A stretch of DNA of 39,559 nucleotides, from positions 1-39,559 of the forward strand of contig NZ_BCWP01000032.1 in the NCBI RefSeq assembly GCF_001592265.1, given 5' to 3'. Each line of letters opens with the position of its first letter. Within the stretch, counting starts at the first letter, position 1. Below are positions 25,585-34,236 of this stretch, piece after piece. The stretch comes from Curvibacter delicatus NBRC 14919 (GTDB lineage Bacteria; Pseudomonadota; Gammaproteobacteria; Burkholderiales; Burkholderiaceae_C). The notes below the pieces were generated by a model. That model did not search any database. It saw only the letters and a program-made list of their open reading frames with translations, and had not been told where the DNA came from. The position numbers and the translations under genes were made by a program.

Positions 25585-26067
25585 TCATGCGGCGGGTGAT
25601 GCCGGGGCCGGCGTGCGGCGACGGAACATGCCCCAGCCTTCCATGTGCAGCACCTTGTCGCCGTGCTGGTTGTGCATTTCCCACACGGTGCGCACCAGGC
25701 CCACATCCGGCCGGCTGGCCATGGGCCGGCTTTCCAGGATGGTGTGGCTCAAGGACAGCGTGTCATCCGGAAACACCGGTTTGAGCCACTTCAGGCTCTC
25801 CAGCCCGGGTGAACCCAGACTGGCGGCCTCGCTCAGGAAGTTGTCCACCATCAGACGCATGGCCATGGCGCAGGTGTGCCAGCCGCTGGCACACAGGCTG
25901 CCGAACACCGAGGCCTGGGCGGCGGCTTCGTCAAGGTGAAAGGGCTGCGGGTCGAACTGGCCGGCGAACGAGAGGATCTGTTCCTTGGTCGGGCTGACGC
26001 TGCCGAGCTGGCGCGTCGAGCCGGGCGCGAGGTCTTCCCAGTAGTACTTGATGGTCTTCGTGGTCAT
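25585..26067 (-). CDS. MaoC family (R)-hydratase-like protein
   Basis: A 160-residue single hot-dog protein. The hydratase-2 motif is intact: FAGQFDPQPFHLDEAAA with catalytic Asp39 and His44, followed by FGSLCASGWHT. Members hydrate trans-2-enoyl-CoA or related thioesters to (R)-3-hydroxyacyl-CoA. The start overlaps the stop of the upstream SDR gene by one base (TGATG), so the pair is translationally coupled and likely acts in one pathway, such as ketoreduction and hydration of an acyl-CoA. The substrate is unknown. Confidence 0.88.
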   Translation of the reverse strand: MTTKTIKYYWEDLAPGSTRQLGSVSPTKEQILSFAGQFDPQPFHLDEAAAQASVFGSLCASGWHTCAMAMRLMVDNFLSEAASLGSPGLESLKWLKPVFPDDTLSLSHTILESRPMASRPDVGLVRTVWEMHNQHGDKVLHMEGWGMFRRRTPAPASPAA

Positions 26068-26819
26068 CAGCGTCCCCCGGTCAGGTCCAGAATGCTGCCG
26101 GTGGCGTAACTGGCTTCATCGGACAGCAGCCAGACGATGGCGTTGGCGATTTCCTGCGCCGTGCCGGGGCGCTGCATCGGGATCTGCGGTGCCAGACGCT
26201 GGGCACGGTCGGGCTGGCCGCCGCTGGCGTGGATCCCGGTGTCGATGACGCCGGGGCGCACCGCATTGACGCGCACACCCTCGGTCGCCACCTCGCGCGC
26301 CAGGCCGAGTGTGAAGACGTCGATGGCGCCCTTGGCGGCGGCGTAGTCCACGTACTGGTTGGCGGCGCCCAGGGTGGCGGCCACGCTGCTCACATTCACG
26401 ATGGCACCACCGCTGCCGCCGTGGCGCGTGCTCATGCGCCGCACCGCCTCGCGCGCACACAGCAGGGTGCCGAAAACGTTGATCTCGAACATGCGGCGCC
26501 AGCGCGCCAGGCTTTGCTCGTCGATGCGTTGCGCGGTGTCCACCACGCCGGCGTTGTTCACCAGCGCCGTGAGCCGCCCGAGCTTGGCGTTGACCTGCTC
26601 GAACATGGCCAGCACCTGCGCCTCGTCGGCCACATCGGCCTGGACCGTGATGGCCTTGCCGCCGCCGGCGCGGATCTGCCGCACCACTTCGTCGGCCGCC
26701 AGCGAATTGGCGGTGTAGTTGACCGCCACCGCGTAGCCACGACTGGCGGCCAGCAGGGCGGTGGCCGCGCCAATGCCGCGACTGCCGCCGGTGATGAGTA
26801 GCACCTTGTCCAAGACCAT
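26067..26819 (-). CDS. SDR family oxidoreductase
   Basis: A 250-residue classical short-chain dehydrogenase/reductase. The cofactor motif TGGSRGIG sits at residues 10-17, NNAG at 88-91, catalytic Ser144 or 145 in NVSSVAA, and Tyr159-x3-Lys163 in YVDYAAAKG. The C-terminal GSILDLTGG is typical. The Arg in the SRGIG turn and the N-terminal sequence favour NADP(H). The start at 26819 follows CAGGAGA; a much longer open frame upstream is not conserved and would lie over the divergent gene. It is co-transcribed with the MaoC gene and may be a 3-oxoacyl-type reductase, though the substrate is not determined. Confidence 0.92.
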   Translation of the reverse strand: MVLDKVLLITGGSRGIGAATALLAASRGYAVAVNYTANSLAADEVVRQIRAGGGKAITVQADVADEAQVLAMFEQVNAKLGRLTALVNNAGVVDTAQRIDEQSLARWRRMFEINVFGTLLCAREAVRRMSTRHGGSGGAIVNVSSVAATLGAANQYVDYAAAKGAIDVFTLGLAREVATEGVRVNAVRPGVIDTGIHASGGQPDRAQRLAPQIPMQRPGTAQEIANAIVWLLSDEASYATGSILDLTGGR

Positions 26820-26876
26820 TCTCCTGCGTGTGGATGGATGACAAGATACCATTGCCGCCGAAACGAGGAGACACGC

Positions 26877-27482
26877 ATGCGTCACACAGTTGACTATTAC
26901 TTTGCGCCGCAAAGCCCCTGGACCTACCTTGGCCACCAGCGCTTTGCTGCCATGGTCCAGGCTGCCAACGCCACTCTTCGCGTCTTGCCGGTCGACCTGG
27001 GCGGCAAGGTGTTCCCCATCTCCGGCGGTCTGCCGCTGCCGAAGCGCGCGCCGCAGCGCCAGGCCTACCGCCTGCTGGAGCTCAAGCGCTACAGCGAGCA
27101 TCTGCAGATGCCGCTGCACGTCCAGCCCAAATACTTTCCGGTCAGCGGCGATGATGCGGCCTGCCTGATCATTGCCGTCGACCTGCACGACGGCACCGCC
27201 GCCGCCATGAAGCTCACCAGTGCTGTGTTGGCAGCCTGCTGGGCGCAGGAGCGCAACATCGCCGACGAGAAGGTGCTGGCCGAACTGCTGGCTGAGCAGG
27301 GGCTGGATGCCCGGCGGCTCGAGCAGGCTTTCAGCCAGACGGTGCGCGAGCGCTACGAGGCCAACACCCAACAGGCGATCGAGGCCGGCGTCTTCGGTGC
27401 GCCCAGCTACGTCATTGACGGCGAAATTTTCTGGGGCCAGGACCGGCTCGATTTTGTCGAGCGCAAGCTCAAGAACCGATAA
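26877..27482 (+). CDS. 2-hydroxychromene-2-carboxylate isomerase-like / DsbA-fold protein
   Basis: A 201-residue thioredoxin-like protein of the HCCA isomerase and kappa-GST group. The N-terminal DYYFAPQSPWTYLGHQRF places Ser13 where these enzymes activate glutathione, with no CxxC, so a disulfide oxidase role is unlikely. GVFGAPSYVIDGEIFWGQDRLDFVE at the C-terminus is characteristic. Family members isomerise intermediates in naphthalene breakdown or act on other glutathione-dependent substrates. The start at 26877 follows GAGGAG. It lies 22 nt before the dienelactone hydrolase gene and is divergent from the SDR-MaoC pair across a 57-bp gap. Confidence 0.88.
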   Translation: MRHTVDYYFAPQSPWTYLGHQRFAAMVQAANATLRVLPVDLGGKVFPISGGLPLPKRAPQRQAYRLLELKRYSEHLQMPLHVQPKYFPVSGDDAACLIIAVDLHDGTAAAMKLTSAVLAACWAQERNIADEKVLAELLAEQGLDARRLEQAFSQTVRERYEANTQQAIEAGVFGAPSYVIDGEIFWGQDRLDFVERKLKNR

Positions 27483-27504
27483 GCAAACGCAAGGAGAAAA
27501 CACC

Positions 27505-28188
27505 ATGGGCCAGTTCATCGACCTCAAAGCCGCCGACGGCTTCACCTTTCCCGCCTACGTGGCACAACCCGCGGCCCAGCCGTGCGGCGCCGTGGTGGTG
27601 GTGCAGGAAATCTTCGGCGTCAACGCCCACATCCGCGCCGTGGCTGACGGTTATGCTGCCGCCGGCTATCTGGCGGTGGCACCGTCCACCTTCCACCGCG
27701 TCAAGCCCGGCGTCGAGCTCGGTTACGCGCCCGACGACATGAGCGCCGGCATGGCACTCAAGGCCACGGTGGAAGCGCTGCCCGCCCCCGGCGTGTTGCA
27801 GGACATCCAGGCCGCCATCGATTACGCGGCCCGGGCCGGCAAGGTCGGGGTGGTCGGCTACTGCTGGGGCGGCCTGCTGACCTGGCGCAGCGCCTGCCTG
27901 TTGCAGGGCGTGAGCGCCGCCGTGCCCTACTACGGCGGCGGCATCACCGCGCCGGCCGAAATCGCGCGCACGCCGAAGTGCCCGGTGCTGGCCCATTTCG
28001 GCGAGAAGGACCACTGGATCCCGCTCGATGGCGTGGCCGCCTTCCAGCAGACGCATCCTGAAGTCGAGACGCACATCTACCCGGCCAACCACGGCTTCAA
28101 CTGCGACCACCGCGGCGCCTACGACGCTGCGGCCGCGGCCTTGGCGCGCGAGCGCACGCTGGCCTTCTTCGCCAAACACCTGGGGTGA
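27505..28188 (+). CDS. dienelactone hydrolase family protein
   Basis: A 227-residue alpha/beta hydrolase with the Cys-Asp-His triad of dienelactone hydrolase: Cys120 in GYCWGG, Asp169 in GEKDHWIP, His196 in ANHGFNC, and Glu35 in QEIFGVN, which activates the Cys. Classical enzymes open dienelactone to maleylacetate in chloroaromatic breakdown; many genomic homologues have other lactone or ester substrates. The start follows AAGGAGA. Co-transcribed with the isomerase-like gene, so a role in aromatic or lactone degradation is plausible but unproven. Confidence 0.93.
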   Translation: MGQFIDLKAADGFTFPAYVAQPAAQPCGAVVVVQEIFGVNAHIRAVADGYAAAGYLAVAPSTFHRVKPGVELGYAPDDMSAGMALKATVEALPAPGVLQDIQAAIDYAARAGKVGVVGYCWGGLLTWRSACLLQGVSAAVPYYGGGITAPAEIARTPKCPVLAHFGEKDHWIPLDGVAAFQQTHPEVETHIYPANHGFNCDHRGAYDAAAAALARERTLAFFAKHLG

Positions 28189-28191
28189 GCC

Positions 28192-29109
28192 ATGTGGTGG
28201 CCCGCGGCTTTCAAGTGTTTTAAGGCCTTGTGCCGCGTCAACTATGCGCTAACCGCTCTTGTTTTAGGAGCGTTTTCTGGCTGGGTTCAGGCGGCTGATT
28301 ACAGTGGTCCGCTGTTTGATGCGCACCTGCACTACAACGAGGAGGCCTGGAACGGGCAGGCCGGGCCGCACCCCTTGGGCGATGTGCTGGCACGCATGCA
28401 GCGCAACGGTGTGCAGGCCATTGTTGCCAACAGCCGGCCCAACGACGGCACCAAGGCCTTGGCCGAGGCGCGCGAGGCCACGCGTGCCGCCGGCGTCACG
28501 GTGGTGCCTTTCATTCGCCTGTATCGCAACCGGGCTGACTACACCAACTGGTTCCAGGACGAGAGCATCTACGCCATGGTGCAGGCCGAGTTCGCACGCG
28601 GCACTGCGGCCGGCCCCTACCGCGGCATCGGCGAGTTCCATCTCTACGACAGTGCCAACGCCAACGGTCCGGTGGCGAAGAAACTGATGCTGTTCGCACA
28701 GGACCAGCAGCTGGCCGTGCTGGCGCATGTGGACGATGTGGCGATCGACCTGCTGCTGGCACACGCACCAAAAGCGCGGCTGATCTGGGCCCACACTGGC
28801 ATCGGTGGCGCTTCGGTGGAACGCGTTGAGGCCTTGTTCACGAAATACCCGCAGTTGATGGGCGAGCTGTCCTACCGCCCGGGGCTGACCTGCGGCGACG
28901 GCGCCCTGTGCCCCGAGTGGCGCGCGCTGCTGCTCAAGTACCCGACGCGTTTCCTGATCGGCTCCGACACCTGGATCAACCAGCGCTGGCTTTATTACGA
29001 TGACTTGATGCGCGGCTACCGCCGCTGGCTCGGCGACCTGCCGCCGGCGGTGGCGCGCCGCATCGCCTGGGACAACGGCGCCGCGCTGTTCCTGACGCCC
29101 AGGCCCTGA
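28192..29109 (+). CDS. exported amidohydrolase (metal-dependent TIM barrel)
   Basis: A 305-residue protein of the amidohydrolase-2 type. The HxH metal motif is in [11 protein letters not shown] (about residues 42-52). [21 protein letters not shown] and the late Asp in LIGSDTWIN supply further ligands. A signal peptide (residues ~1-34, ending GWVQA) puts it in the periplasm. Residues ~7-28 are encoded by copy C of the dispersed repeat in the orientation opposite to copy B. The start is 3 nt after the dienelactone hydrolase stop with no other in-frame Met nearby, so it is likely co-transcribed. The substrate is unknown. Confidence 0.82.
   Translation: MWWPAAFKCFKALCRVNYALTALVLGAFSGWVQAADYSGPLFDAHLHYNEEAWNGQAGPHPLGDVLARMQRNGVQAIVANSRPNDGTKALAEAREATRAAGVTVVPFIRLYRNRADYTNWFQDESIYAMVQAEFARGTAAGPYRGIGEFHLYDSANANGPVAKKLMLFAQDQQLAVLAHVDDVAIDLLLAHAPKARLIWAHTGIGGASVERVEALFTKYPQLMGELSYRPGLTCGDGALCPEWRALLLKYPTRFLIGSDTWINQRWLYYDDLMRGYRRWLGDLPPAVARRIAWDNGAALFLTPRP
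28211..28273. repeat. degenerate ~60-bp dispersed element, copy C (signal peptide of amidohydrolase)
   Basis: Same orientation as copies D and E. AGGCCTTGTGCCGCGTC / CTATGCGCTAACCGCT / TTGTTTTAGGAGC aligns to copy D with single-base indels; over the 27 nt ending at the core TATGCGC, 18 match. It codes for the signal-peptide core of the amidohydrolase. Confidence 0.65.
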
Positions 29110-29113
29110 GTCC

Positions 29114-29782
29114 ATGGCCATTGCCTTGCCGCTGTTTCCGCTGCAGACGGTGCTGTTTCCCGGCGGCGTGCTGTCGCTGCGCATCTTCGAGGTGCGCTAC
29201 CTCGATTTGATCGGGCGCTGCCACAAGGAAGGGGCGCCGTTCGGCGTGGTGAGCCTGACGCAAGGGCAGGAAGTGCGCCAGCGCCAACGTGACCCCGACG
29301 CCACCGACGGCGAGGCCTTCGAGACGGAGTCTTTCCAAACGGTCGGTACGTTGGCGCACATCGACAGCCTGGAGCGGCCGCAGCCGGGGTTGATGGTGAT
29401 CCGCTGCCACGGTGGTCGGCGTTTTCGCTTGGGCAGCAGCGAACAGCTCAAACACGGCTTGTGGGTCGGGCAGGCCGAGTGGCTGCCCGATGACCCGCCG
29501 GTGCCGGTGCCGGCAGACCTGGCGTACGTGCGGCGCGGGCTGGAGCAGCTGTTGGCCCAGGTGCAGGCGCAAGGTGATGCACAGAATTTTCCGGTGCAAG
29601 CCCCGTACCGTTGGGACGACTGCGGCTGGCTGGCCAATCGCTGGAGCGAGCTGCTGCCGGTGAGTCCGCAACTCAAGCAGCAGTTTCTGACGATCGACAA
29701 CCCGCTGCTGCGTCTGGAACTGGTGGCCGATCTGCTGGAACACCTCAAGATCGGCGATCCGCCCGCAGCCGGGCCGGCCTGA
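29114..29782 (+). CDS. LON substrate-binding domain protein
   Basis: A 222-residue protein made of the N-terminal substrate-binding domain of Lon protease without the ATPase and protease parts. PLFPLQTVLFPGGVLSLRIFEVRYLDLI at the start is diagnostic; GTLAHI and GLMVIRCHGGRRFRL belong to the same beta-rich fold. A helical C-terminal part ends at residue 222. Such stand-alone proteins are common in proteobacteria and their job is unclear. It starts 4 nt after the amidohydrolase gene and ends 2 nt from the convergent corA. Confidence 0.9.
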   Translation: MAIALPLFPLQTVLFPGGVLSLRIFEVRYLDLIGRCHKEGAPFGVVSLTQGQEVRQRQRDPDATDGEAFETESFQTVGTLAHIDSLERPQPGLMVIRCHGGRRFRLGSSEQLKHGLWVGQAEWLPDDPPVPVPADLAYVRRGLEQLLAQVQAQGDAQNFPVQAPYRWDDCGWLANRWSELLPVSPQLKQQFLTIDNPLLRLELVADLLEHLKIGDPPAAGPA

Positions 29783-29784
29783 GA

Positions 29785-30888
29785 TCAGCGTCCGCTGCGC
29801 TCCAAGTAGCGCTTGCGCCAGAACAGCAGTGCCAGCGCCAGCGCAATCAGGCCCATGGACGTCATGGCCCACCAGAAGCCGCTGTCGCTGTGCAACAGTG
29901 GGATGTGCTCGAAATTCATGCCGAAGATGCCGGCGATCAGATTGAGCGGCAGGAAGATGGCGGTCAGCACCGTGAGCGTGCGCATGATGTCGTTGGTGCG
30001 GTTGCTCTGGGCGTTGAAGTGCATCTGCACCGCGGTCTCGGCGCTTTGTTCCAGCCGGCGCACGTGGTGCACCACGCGCTCGATGTGTTCCAGCACGTCG
30101 CGGCTGCGCACCTGCAGCAGGTCGCGCTCGCGCTGCGCGGCGGGGGTGGTTGCCTCGGGCCAGGTCTTGACGGTTTCGATCCAGTCCTGGATGGCGGCGC
30201 GCTGGTCTTCGCAGATTTCGTCGAGCTGGTGCAGCGACAGGCGCGCTTCAAGCAGGGCGGCCCAGTTGTTGAAGCGGGTGCGCGGGTTGAGCAGCTCGGT
30301 CTGCCAGTGGTCGAGTTGGCGCGTGAGTTCGCGCCGCAATTCCAGAAAACCGTCGACCATCTGGTTGACCAGGCGCAGCATCAGGTCGGCCGCGGAGGTG
30401 GGCAGACGGCTGTTGGCATTGCGGATGTCGGTGGCCGTGGACTGCAGCAGGCGGGTCGCATAGGCATCACGCGCTGCGCAGTCGGCCGGGTGCACCGTCA
30501 GCAGCACGCGCTCGAACACCGCAAAGCCGACCGGGCTGGTGTCCAGGCGCTTGAGGATGGGCGGGCCGCTGCGTTTCTGCGGTTTGGCCGGGGTTGGAGA
30601 AGGGGCTTCCGCTGTGCTGCCTGCCGCCGCCAGCCGGCGGAACACCAGCAGGTCGTACTGCGAGGTGTAGTCGAAGTGCGAGGGCAGGTGCGAGTTGAGC
30701 AGGTCGGACACGTGCAGGTCGACCAGTTGCAGGCCGCACAAGGCCTGAAGCATCGCCTGGATCGGCGCCAGCTGCTCGCCGAACTCCTGGCGCGTGCAGG
30801 CGATCCAGACATGACCGAGCTCGGGCAGGCGGTCCGGCAGTGCCGCGCTTTCCACCACACCGCCGGGACTGATGCTGAAAACACGCAT
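29785..30888 (-). CDS. corA: CorA family magnesium/cobalt transporter
   Basis: A 367-residue pentameric-channel subunit. A large N-terminal cytoplasmic domain with long helices precedes two C-terminal membrane helices. The signature GMN lies between them in NLIAGIFGMNFEHIPLL, and the protein ends in Arg/Lys (WRKRYLERSGR). Family members import Mg2+ or Co2+, and some export Zn2+; the exact ion cannot be told. I chose the ATG at 30888 (MRVFSISPGG) with AGGA upstream; a longer frame adds 15 residues of low-complexity leader. The 81-bp gap to hemB contains repeat copy D. Confidence 0.92.
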   Translation of the reverse strand: MRVFSISPGGVVESAALPDRLPELGHVWIACTRQEFGEQLAPIQAMLQALCGLQLVDLHVSDLLNSHLPSHFDYTSQYDLLVFRRLAAAGSTAEAPSPTPAKPQKRSGPPILKRLDTSPVGFAVFERVLLTVHPADCAARDAYATRLLQSTATDIRNANSRLPTSAADLMLRLVNQMVDGFLELRRELTRQLDHWQTELLNPRTRFNNWAALLEARLSLHQLDEICEDQRAAIQDWIETVKTWPEATTPAAQRERDLLQVRSRDVLEHIERVVHHVRRLEQSAETAVQMHFNAQSNRTNDIMRTLTVLTAIFLPLNLIAGIFGMNFEHIPLLHSDSGFWWAMTSMGLIALALALLFWRKRYLERSGR

Positions 30889-30929
30889 GGGAGGTTCCTG
30901 ATGGGGGTGATGGGAGATGGGGTTATGGG

Positions 30930-31989
<1,060 letters not shown>

Positions 31990-32042
31990 CTATTCCTGCC
32001 GGGGCCGGTTTCTCAGGCGAATCGATGATTTCAAGGAGATAG

Positions 32043-32071
32043 GTAATTGACTTCATAGATCCGATTGTCAA
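32043..32071 (-). promoter_or_regulatory. candidate hemB promoter
   Basis: On the minus strand TTGACA (32071-32066) is a perfect -35 box. It is followed after 17 nt by AATTAC (32048-32043), a poor -10. It would give a leader of roughly 60 nt before the hemB ATG at 31974. Confidence 0.4.
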
Positions 32072-32089
32072 AATCTCTTGTCCCTCTAC

Positions 32090-32117
32090 TTGTAAAGGGG
32101 TTTCACTTTTGTTAAAT
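32090..32117 (+). promoter_or_regulatory. candidate promoter for the small RNA at 32124
   Basis: TTGTAA (32090-32095), 16-nt spacer, TTAAAT (32112-32117), in an AT-rich island that stands out from the GC-rich surroundings. Start of transcription would be about 32124, and an intrinsic terminator ends at 32222. Confidence 0.4.
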
Positions 32118-32123
32118 TTGCGT

Positions 32124-32222
32124 CGGGCGGGAAACCGCCTCCCGCTTTTCCTCCCTGAGCGGGGCCTTGATGTGTGACAGCAAAAAAGGCTTGCAACCCA
32201 AGCTTCGGCTGGGGGTTTTTTT
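32124..32222 (+). ncRNA. candidate ~100-nt small RNA between hemB and hemJ
   Basis: Between the promoter-like boxes at 32090-32117 and a strong terminator lies non-coding DNA that can fold: GGCGGG-AAAC-CGCCTCCC (about 32126-32148) is a stable stem exposing CCTCCC, which could pair with ribosome-binding sites. An A-rich single strand (GACAGCAAAAAAGGC, about 32177-32190) precedes the terminator, as in Hfq-type small RNAs. No known RNA family was recognised. It might instead be the aborted leader of hemJ, i.e. an attenuator, since hemJ lies 112 nt downstream of the terminator. Confidence 0.4.
32195..32222 (+). terminator. intrinsic terminator upstream of hemJ
   Basis: AACCC-AAGC-TTCG-GCT-GGGGGTT with a UUCG loop, then seven Ts (32216-32222). 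It stops plus-strand transcription between hemB and hemJ with no annotated gene before it on that strand, which is what suggests a small RNA or attenuator. Confidence 0.8.
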
Positions 32223-32240
32223 GTCTTCGGCCGCTTCGCT

Positions 32241-32295
32241 TAACTTGCCCCTGCGGGCCAAGTTAGCCTGCACTACAACCTGTAAAACAGGTTGT
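32241..32295. repeat. two strong hairpins just upstream of hemJ
   Basis: TAACTTG-CCC / GGG-CAAGTTA with one bulge (32241-32265), then a perfect 9-bp stem ACAACCTGT-AAA-ACAGGTTGT (32275-32295). No T-run follows. They lie 40 nt before the hemJ ATG, so they may be part of its leader or a dispersed palindromic element. With the promoter and RNA entries this accounts for the 31975-32334 gap. Confidence 0.6.
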
Positions 32296-32334
32296 CGCCC
32301 CCTCGTTCGAGCTTGGCACGACTAAACTCGGCCC

Positions 32335-32763
32335 ATGCTCTGGGTTAAATCGCTCCATATCGTTTTCGTGGCCAGCTGGTTTGCCGGCCTGTTCTACCTG
32401 CCGCGTATCTTCGTCAACCTGGCCATGGTGCCGGTGGATTCCGTGGCCGAGCGTGAGCGGTTGCTGCTGATGGCGCGCAAGCTCATGCGCTTCACGACGA
32501 TGCTGGCGGTGCCGGCGCTGGTGTTCGGCCTTTGGCTCTGGCTCGGTTACGGCATCGGCAAGGGCGCGGGCAATGGCTGGCTGCATGCCAAGCTGGCGAT
32601 CGTGGTGCTGGTGCTGGGCTACCACCACAGCTGTGGTGTTCTGCTGAAAAAATTCCAGCAAGGGGCGGTCCAGCGCAGCCATGTCTGGTTCCGCTGGTAC
32701 AACGAAGTCCCGGTGCTGCTGCTCTTGCTGGCCGTCATTCTGGTGGTGGTCAAACCCTTCTGA
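32335..32763 (+). CDS. hemJ: HemJ-type protoporphyrinogen oxidase (CopD-like membrane protein)
   Basis: A 142-residue membrane protein with four hydrophobic helices. The HemJ pattern is clear: LHIVFVASWFAGLFYLPR at the N-terminus (His8), GWLHAKLAIVVLVLGYHH (His84, Lys86, His97-98) and the end VPVLLLLLAVILVVVKPF. It oxidises protoporphyrinogen IX to protoporphyrin IX, the penultimate step of heme synthesis, in bacteria lacking HemG or HemY. Its position opposite hemB supports the role. No Shine-Dalgarno is visible before the ATG. Downstream, the VanZ-like gene starts 11 nt after its stop. Confidence 0.9.
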   Translation: MLWVKSLHIVFVASWFAGLFYLPRIFVNLAMVPVDSVAERERLLLMARKLMRFTTMLAVPALVFGLWLWLGYGIGKGAGNGWLHAKLAIVVLVLGYHHSCGVLLKKFQQGAVQRSHVWFRWYNEVPVLLLLLAVILVVVKPF

Positions 32764-32774
32764 GGGGCGTGGCG

Positions 32775-33869
32775 ATGCACAAGACCTCTGCCTGGCCGCT
32801 GGCCCTGGTCTATGCCGGTCTGATCGTTTATGCCAGTCTTTACCCCTTTGCCGACTGGCGCGACCGGGGGGTGGCGCCGTGGGACTTCCTGTGGGCGCCA
32901 CTTCCCCAGTACTGGACCGGTTTTGACCTGGTGTCGAATGTGTTGGGGTATGCGCCGCTGGGCTTTTTCCTGGCGCTGAGCGCCCTGCGCACCGGGCGCG
33001 GCGCCCATGCCGTGCGCCTTGCCACGCTGGCCGCATTCGGGCTCTCCCTGCTGCTGGAGGCGCTGCAGGTCTATCTGCCGGCACGGGTGCCGTCGAACGT
33101 GGATTTCGTGCTCAACGTTCTGGGCGCCTGGACCGGGGCCGTGTTGGCCGCCTTGCTGGAGCGCTTGGGTGCGCTGTCGCGCTGGAGCCGCTTTCGTGCG
33201 CGCTGGTTCGTGTCCGATGCGCGCGGTGCGTTGGTCCTGCTGGCCTTGTGGCCGCTGGCCTTGCTGTTCCCGGCGGCGGTGCCGCTGGGGCTGGGGCAGG
33301 TGTTCGAGCGGCTCGAAGCCGGCCTGGCCGAACTGCTGCTGGACACGCCATTTCTGGAATGGTTGCCGGTGCGCGACGTCGAGTTGCAGCCCCTGGTGCC
33401 GGGCGCCGAACTGGCCTGTGTGATGCTGGGGGCGCTGATCCCCTGCCTGCTCGGTTTCTGTGTTATCCGTGCACGGGCGCGCCGGGCCATGCTGGTGCTG
33501 GTTGTGCTGGCTGTGGGGGTGGCGGCGACAGCACTGTCGGCGGCGCTGAGCTTCGGGCCGATGCACGCCTGGGCCTGGTTCGAACTGCCGGTACAGGTCG
33601 GGCTCGGGCTGGCGCTGGTCCTGGCCTTGCTGTTGCTGGGCGTGCCGGAGCGCACCAGCGCTGCCCTGATGCTGCTGGCCCTGGGGGTGTTTCTGAGCAT
33701 CATCAACCAGGCGCCCACCAGCGCCTATTTCGCGCAAACCCTGCAAACCTGGGAGCAGGGGCGGTTCATCCGCTTTCACGGGCTGGCGCAGTGGCTGGGC
33801 TGGCTGTGGCCCTATGCCGCCTTGCTGTATGTGCTCACGCGCGTCTGGCAACAGGGTGCGAAAAACTAG
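32775..33869 (+). CDS. VanZ family membrane protein
   Basis: A 364-residue protein with about nine or ten hydrophobic helices. The N-terminal ~110 residues match VanZ-like proteins (IVYASLYPFADWR, FDLVSNVLGYAPLGFFLAL, LLEALQVYLPARVPSNVDFVLNVLG), and the rest is a less conserved membrane region. VanZ homologues are linked to glycopeptide tolerance in Gram-positives; in proteobacteria the role is unknown. The start at 32775 follows GAGGGG; a longer frame from within hemJ is unlikely. Confidence 0.85.
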   Translation: MHKTSAWPLALVYAGLIVYASLYPFADWRDRGVAPWDFLWAPLPQYWTGFDLVSNVLGYAPLGFFLALSALRTGRGAHAVRLATLAAFGLSLLLEALQVYLPARVPSNVDFVLNVLGAWTGAVLAALLERLGALSRWSRFRARWFVSDARGALVLLALWPLALLFPAAVPLGLGQVFERLEAGLAELLLDTPFLEWLPVRDVELQPLVPGAELACVMLGALIPCLLGFCVIRARARRAMLVLVVLAVGVAATALSAALSFGPMHAWAWFELPVQVGLGLALVLALLLLGVPERTSAALMLLALGVFLSIINQAPTSAYFAQTLQTWEQGRFIRFHGLAQWLGWLWPYAALLYVLTRVWQQGAKN

Positions 33870-33878
33870 AATGAGCGT

Positions 33879-34235
33879 ATGAACGATCCCAAGACCCCGC
33901 CAGCATCCTCTTCCTACTACCAGCGGCACATCTTTTTCTGCCTCAATGAACGCTCCGACGGCTCGGAGTGCTGCGCCCGGCACCAGGCGCAGGAAGCGTT
34001 CGATCGCTGCAAATCGCTGGTCAAGGCCGCCGGCCTGGCCGGGCCCGGCCAGGTGCGTGTGAACAAGGCGGGTTGCCTCGATCGCTGTGCAGCCGGACCG
34101 GTGGCGGTGGTGTATCCCGAAGCGGTCTGGTATTCCTATGTGGATGCTTCGGACATTGATGAGATCGTCGAGTCGCACCTGAAAAACGGCCAGGTGGTGG
34201 AGCGTCTGCTGACGCCGCCGCATCTAGGGCGTTGA
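33879..34235 (+). CDS. (2Fe-2S) thioredoxin-like ferredoxin domain protein
   Basis: A 118-residue protein with the thioredoxin-fold [2Fe-2S] pattern: HIFFCLNERSDGSECCARHQ supplies Cys21 and Cys31 or 32, and VNKAGCLDRCAAGPVAVVYP supplies Cys66 and Cys70. Stand-alone proteins of this type resemble the clostridial-type or Aquifex ferredoxin and the NuoE C-terminal domain. Electron carriage or cluster sensing is likely; the partner is unknown. It starts 9 nt after the VanZ gene and lies 1 nt before the alpha/beta hydrolase gene, so these probably share a transcript. Confidence 0.88.
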   Translation: MNDPKTPPASSSYYQRHIFFCLNERSDGSECCARHQAQEAFDRCKSLVKAAGLAGPGQVRVNKAGCLDRCAAGPVAVVYPEAVWYSYVDASDIDEIVESHLKNGQVVERLLTPPHLGR

Positions 34236-34236
34236 G

